Below are positions 60,411-64,000 of a stretch of 64,000 nt of DNA, one piece after another. A program made the translations under genes and the position numbers. The notes beneath the pieces are model-generated. The model was given only the letters and a program-made list of their open reading frames with translations, was not told the DNA's origin and did no database searches. This DNA comes from Rhizobium sp. ARZ01 (GTDB lineage Bacteria; Pseudomonadota; Alphaproteobacteria; Rhizobiales; Rhizobiaceae), in NCBI RefSeq assembly GCF_014851675.1, contig NZ_JACVAE010000002.1, positions 186,001 through 250,000 on the forward strand, written 5' to 3'. Within the stretch, counting starts at the first letter, position 1; the number at the start of each line of letters is the position of its first letter.

Positions 60411-62606
60411 TCAGATGATGAAGAAGTCGCTGTAGGCGATACCGGCGGCCTTCAGGTTCGGTGACAACACCGCGAACTGCACGGCCTTGTATGCCGAGCC
60501 GGAGCCGTCGCGGTCGAAGGACAGCGCCCCCGTCGCATCGTTGTAGATGATGCGATCGCTGGCGTCCGCCGCGGCGGTTCCGATCCGGAAGGCGCCTGCC
60601 GCCAACGCACCCGCCTTCAAGCCAAGGAAGATCGCGTCGTCCAGATGGATGAGGTCGGCCTTCGTGTCGAAGTCGCTGATCTTGTCGACATTCTTGCTAC
60701 CCAGGCCGGAGTTGAAAACGAACGTGTCGCTGCCGCGCCCGCCGGTCAAGGTGTCTGCGCCCGCCCCTCCGTTCAGAACATTCTTTCCAGCATTGCCGAG
60801 CAGCACGTTGTTGAGCGAATTGCCGGTGCCACCGATATTACTGGTACCGGTCAGCATCAGGTTTTCGAGGTATGCACCGAGGGTGACGGTCGCGGAGCTT
60901 TTGACGAGGTCAATGCCGCCCTTGGCGTCCTCCTTGATCGTGTCACCACCGTCGGTGATGTAAGTGTCGTTGCCGGCCCCGCCGATCAACGTATCCTTGC
61001 CTGTCCCGCCATTCAGGACATTCCTGCCGGAATTGCCGGTCAGCGTGTTGGCGAGCGCATTACCCGTACCGTTCAGCGCTGCGGATCCGCCCAGAACGAG
61101 GTTTTCGACATTTGCCGCCAGTACAAGGCTGACGGTGGATTTCACCGTGTCCGTCCCCGCGTTGGCGTCTTCCACGACGACGTCCTTGGCGTTGTCGACG
61201 ATGTAGGTGTCGTTGCCGGCACCACCCACCAGCCTGTCGGCACCCACACCACCGTTGAGTATGTTTGCGCCGACATTTCCCGTGAGCACGTTGGAGAGGG
61301 TGTTCCCGGCCCCGTTGATCGTGCCGTTACCGGTCAGTGTCAGATTTTCAACGTTTGCAGCCAGCATATAGCTCACTGACGACTTAGCGTGATCAATGCC
61401 TGCTCCCGCGCCCTCAAAGACGACATCCTGCGCGTTGTCGACGATGTAGGTATCATTGCCGAGACCGCCTTCGAGCCGGTCGGCTCCCTTGCCGCCATCG
61501 AGCACGTCGTCGCCCTCGTAGCCGAACAGCCGGTTGGAGGCGATGTTTCCGGTCAGCGTGTTGGCAAGCGTGTTGCCGTGCCCGTCGACGCCCGCGTTGC
61601 CAGCAAGAACCAGATTCTCGAAGTTGTCGTCCAGATACCAGGTGGCGCGGGTTTCGACGGTATCGACACCTTGATCGATGAACTCGGTCAGTACAACGTC
61701 AGCGTTGCCGACAAAGTAATAGTCGTCGCCCAGACCGCCGTAGACCCTACCGGCCACGGATCCACCATTCAAAGCAAGGCGGTCGCTGCCGCCCCCCATG
61801 CGAACGTCGCCATCGATGACGCCACCCACATTGAGGGTCAACCCGTCGTCACCGTCCTCGAGCAATACCGCACCGATGACGTAACCCGCGTTGGAGAAGT
61901 TGTCCCCTCCCCCGCCGAGCCGGATATTGCCGCGGATCGTACCGGTGTTGACCACCAGTTCGGTGGCAAGACCGCCGCCTACCGCGTCCTGGCTGCCCCC
62001 CAGCTTGTCGTGCGCGGCAATGGTGCCGGTATTCAAGATCGTGTTGACCTGGGCCGCGTGCGTAAGCACCTCGAGCCGACCATTGATGGTGCCGGTGTTG
62101 TTGATCGCAGCCTTGCCGGCGGCGTTCCCATAGGCCGCTACGAGACCATTCATAACCCCATTGTTGACGATATAAGTGAAGTTCGATCTGGCAACTACAG
62201 CGCTAAAGCCTCCCCCAATCGTCCCGTTGTTGGTCAGGTCGAATTGCGTCAGGAGGACATAGATGCCTTCCTGCGACCCGTAGATCTCTCCATCGTTCTC
62301 AAGTCTCAGTGTGGCCTCCACCCCTGGTGCCCAGGCCATCATCGCCGTCGACGAGCTCATGACCGAACCTGTGTCCCCGACCACAATCTTGGTATCAGTC
62401 CCCTCGCCCAGATAAACGCCGACCCCGTCCGCGAAGACGTTCCCTTCCACGATGAACTTGCGGCTGTTCGCTTTAGCGCTTGCGTCGATTGCGCCGTACA
62501 CGGGTGACGTTGCAAGCGTGACACCCTCCTGTATCAGCCAGGTATCGAAGGCGGCCGAGGCTGTAATGGGTGTAGCCGAATCTTCCTTTGTAATGTGGAT
62601 CGCCAT
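60411..62606 (-). CDS. RTX-type calcium-binding secreted protein
   Basis: 731 residues from the ATG at 62606, with AGGAAGC upstream. No Sec signal. The N-terminal third is a beta-helix-like region of short repeats (NTGTI, NNGTIGG, NAGYVIG). From about residue 325 come repeated RTX nonapeptides: ANRL/NILNGGVGADRLVGGAGND, each followed by DTYIVDNAKDVVVED and a VENLVLGGSAALNGTGN unit. The C-terminus (GSGSAYKAVQFAVLSPNLKA, ending SDFFII) is the type of end used for type I secretion. It is probably secreted and folds around Ca2+ outside the cell, as a surface or extracellular protein. No type I secretion genes are nearby. Confidence 0.9.
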   Translation of the reverse strand: MAIHITKEDSATPITASAAFDTWLIQEGVTLATSPVYGAIDASAKANSRKFIVEGNVFADGVGVYLGEGTDTKIVVGDTGSVMSSSTAMMAWAPGVEATLRLENDGEIYGSQEGIYVLLTQFDLTNNGTIGGGFSAVVARSNFTYIVNNGVMNGLVAAYGNAAGKAAINNTGTINGRLEVLTHAAQVNTILNTGTIAAHDKLGGSQDAVGGGLATELVVNTGTIRGNIRLGGGGDNFSNAGYVIGAVLLEDGDDGLTLNVGGVIDGDVRMGGGSDRLALNGGSVAGRVYGGLGDDYYFVGNADVVLTEFIDQGVDTVETRATWYLDDNFENLVLAGNAGVDGHGNTLANTLTGNIASNRLFGYEGDDVLDGGKGADRLEGGLGNDTYIVDNAQDVVFEGAGAGIDHAKSSVSYMLAANVENLTLTGNGTINGAGNTLSNVLTGNVGANILNGGVGADRLVGGAGNDTYIVDNAKDVVVEDANAGTDTVKSTVSLVLAANVENLVLGGSAALNGTGNALANTLTGNSGRNVLNGGTGKDTLIGGAGNDTYITDGGDTIKEDAKGGIDLVKSSATVTLGAYLENLMLTGTSNIGGTGNSLNNVLLGNAGKNVLNGGAGADTLTGGRGSDTFVFNSGLGSKNVDKISDFDTKADLIHLDDAIFLGLKAGALAAGAFRIGTAAADASDRIIYNDATGALSFDRDGSGSAYKAVQFAVLSPNLKAAGIAYSDFFII

Positions 62607-62806
62607 TTGAGCTTCCTGCATCAACGGTTTAACCAATGCCGCAGAAGCGGCCTGCTCCGGTTGTTAGCGCGGAGCCGGGCATCGGGTTGTCACCAAGGAA
62701 ACAGTCAACGGAAAATTGCGGTCGCGTGAACGCACGGCGGCGGCGACACCGCGGCCGGGTGTGTGCCGTAACTCATTCGAGCGGCATCGCGTGTCGGACG
62801 TCCAGC

Positions 62807-63904
62807 TTAGCTGGTGCGAAAATGCTTCGACAGTTTCAGGCCCTGGGCCTGGTAGTTGGAGCCCAGTCCGGCGCCGTAGAGGCTTTCGGGGAGTTCGAGC
62901 ATACGCTCGTAGACGAGGCGACCGACGATCTGGCCGTGTTCGAGGATGAAGGGCACCTCGTGGCTGCGAACTTCGAGCACCGCGCGGCTGCCCGAACCGC
63001 CTGCGGCCGCGTGGCCGAAGCCGGGATCGAAGAAGCCGGCATAGTGGACGCGAAACTCACCGACGAGCGGATCGAACGGGGTCATCTCGGCCGCGTAGAG
63101 CGGCGGCACATGCACCGCCTCGCGCGAGACGAGGATATAGAACTCGTCCGGATCGAGGATCAGTTCGTTGCGGCCACGGCTGAAAAGCGGCTCCCAGAAA
63201 TCGAACACGTCGTGCTGGTTCTTCTTGTCGACGTCGACGACCGCCGTGTGATGCTTGCCGCGATAGCCTACCAGCCCTTCCGGACCGGTTCCCACCAGGT
63301 CGATCGACAGCGCGATACCGCCGCCCGAGACGTTCGGCGTGTCGCTTGCAACAAGCGTGTCGGATGCGTGCAGGGCCAGAAGCTCGGCATCCGTCAGCAA
63401 TGCATTACCGCTGCGAAAGCGGATCTGCGACAGGCGCGAGCCGCGCCGCACGACGATCGGGAAGGTGCGCGGCGATATCTCGAGGTAAAGCGGCCCCTTG
63501 TATCCGGCCGGGATCTTGTCGAATTCCTGCGCCCGATCGGTGATAACGCGCGTGAAAATGTCGAGGCGGCCGGTCGAGCTCTTCGGATTGGTCGAGGCCG
63601 ACAGATCGTTCGGTAGGTCGAGGCTTTCCATCAAGGGCACGATGTAGACGCAGCCTGTCTCCAGGACCGCGCCTTCCGACAGGTCGATCACATGCAGCTT
63701 GAGCCGGTCAAGCTTGTCGGCGACAAGGTGCGAGGGGCCGGGCAAGAAGCTCGCACGAACGCGAAAAGCCTTCGAGCCAAGCCGCAGGTCAAGGCTTGCA
63801 GGCTGGATCTGATCGTCATCCAGCGCCGCCTCGCTTACGAGCCTACCGCTGTCGAACAGCCCCTTAATGGCGCGATCCGCCAGAATTCCCGTTGCACGTA
63901 CCAT
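62807..63904 (-). CDS. dcd: 2'-deoxycytidine 5'-triphosphate deaminase (two-domain type)
   Basis: 365 residues from the ATG at 63904 (MVRATGILADRAIKGLFDSG), about twice the length of E. coli Dcd, as is usual in alphaproteobacteria. DDDQIQPASLDLRLG, LSASTNPKSSTGRLDIFTRV and the catalytic-type segments repeat in the second half, where YAGFFDPGFGHAA, VLEVRSHEVPFILEHGQ and GSNYQAQGLKLSKHF occur. It deaminates dCTP to dUTP for dTMP synthesis in the cytoplasm. The 96 bases to the right end of the window show no gene. Confidence 0.92.
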   Translation of the reverse strand: MVRATGILADRAIKGLFDSGRLVSEAALDDDQIQPASLDLRLGSKAFRVRASFLPGPSHLVADKLDRLKLHVIDLSEGAVLETGCVYIVPLMESLDLPNDLSASTNPKSSTGRLDIFTRVITDRAQEFDKIPAGYKGPLYLEISPRTFPIVVRRGSRLSQIRFRSGNALLTDAELLALHASDTLVASDTPNVSGGGIALSIDLVGTGPEGLVGYRGKHHTAVVDVDKKNQHDVFDFWEPLFSRGRNELILDPDEFYILVSREAVHVPPLYAAEMTPFDPLVGEFRVHYAGFFDPGFGHAAAGGSGSRAVLEVRSHEVPFILEHGQIVGRLVYERMLELPESLYGAGLGSNYQAQGLKLSKHFRTS

Positions 63905-64000
63905 TGACCTATCCTTTAAACTGGCCGACAAAACCAAATGCCGGCAATTGACGCAAGCACCGCCAGGCAGTATGGACCGGATATCCCGTGGTGATTTGGC

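Noticed and set aside
60730..61680. Regular repeats considered as a non-coding repeat array
   Set aside because: They are in frame and encode RTX units of one protein.
61389..62507. 372-codon + strand frame opposite the RTX gene
   Set aside because: Its repeats are only the complement of the RTX repeats; no independent signal.

Overview
The window looks like a chromosomal segment of an alphaproteobacterium in the Rhizobiaceae, most likely Ensifer/Sinorhizobium. The evidence is high-GC coding bias, a pole-organising PodJ-like giant next to an acyl-CoA dehydrogenase/fadA/fadB operon (an order I recall from Sinorhizobium meliloti), a two-domain dCTP deaminase of the alphaproteobacterial type, pyrD beside a DUF952 gene, and a G+C-rich rhizobial intergenic repeat. 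This assignment is inferred from gene content only.

Layout. 0-13.4 kb is ordinary core genome: a LuxR-type response regulator cut by the window edge, DUF952-pyrD, a MATE exporter, a CAP-domain lipoprotein, a TPR methyltransferase, tandem YitT paralogues, the ligase-associated helicase plus PdeM phosphoesterase, HxlR/reductase genes and a TIGR02186-TauE/SafE pair. 13.7-23.5 kb holds podJ and, divergently, a beta-oxidation operon behind a 28-bp palindrome. 23.5-30.4 kb carries a Tat-type arylsulfatase, exported proteins including a 44-residue lipoprotein, a GNAT, a Tim44-domain protein, and an HxlR/SCP2-like regulator divergent from a flavin dehydrogenase. 30.5-35.4 kb is an amino-acid-type ABC operon with an embedded Ntn-hydrolase (asparaginase-like) gene, followed by a convergent LacI-family repressor. 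A perfect LacI-type operator sits on the operon promoter. 35.8-44.1 kb has small exported proteins, two EamA transporters, an S24 repressor, a catalytically degenerate nuclease-fold protein, TerB, a solute-binding protein and a membrane glycosyltransferase.

44.16-54.49 kb is an accessory island bounded by a 47-bp direct repeat (44/47 identical) that is the 3' part of tRNA-Gly(CCC). The intact tRNA is on the right and a decayed copy on the left. The island is visibly more A/T rich and carries four large cell-surface polymer genes: a TPR / TagF-like CDP-glycerol glycerophosphotransferase / GT4 fusion, a GSCFA protein, a TarM/TagE-like glucosyltransferase fused to an FkbM methyltransferase, and a CsaB-like polysaccharide pyruvyltransferase. 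Together they read as a Gram-negative version of a decorated, teichoic-acid-like phosphopolyol polymer pathway, the most interesting content here. Broken phage-tail-type genes lie between this cluster and the tRNA, suggesting a decayed prophage carrier.

54.5-57.1 kb, just outside the tRNA, holds an IS3 transposase relic and a frameshifted PD-(D/E)XK nuclease overlapping an unknown partner gene (a possible broken defence pair). The rest is a methyl-accepting chemotaxis protein with a C-terminal CheR-tether pentapeptide, an RTX-repeat secreted protein and dcd.
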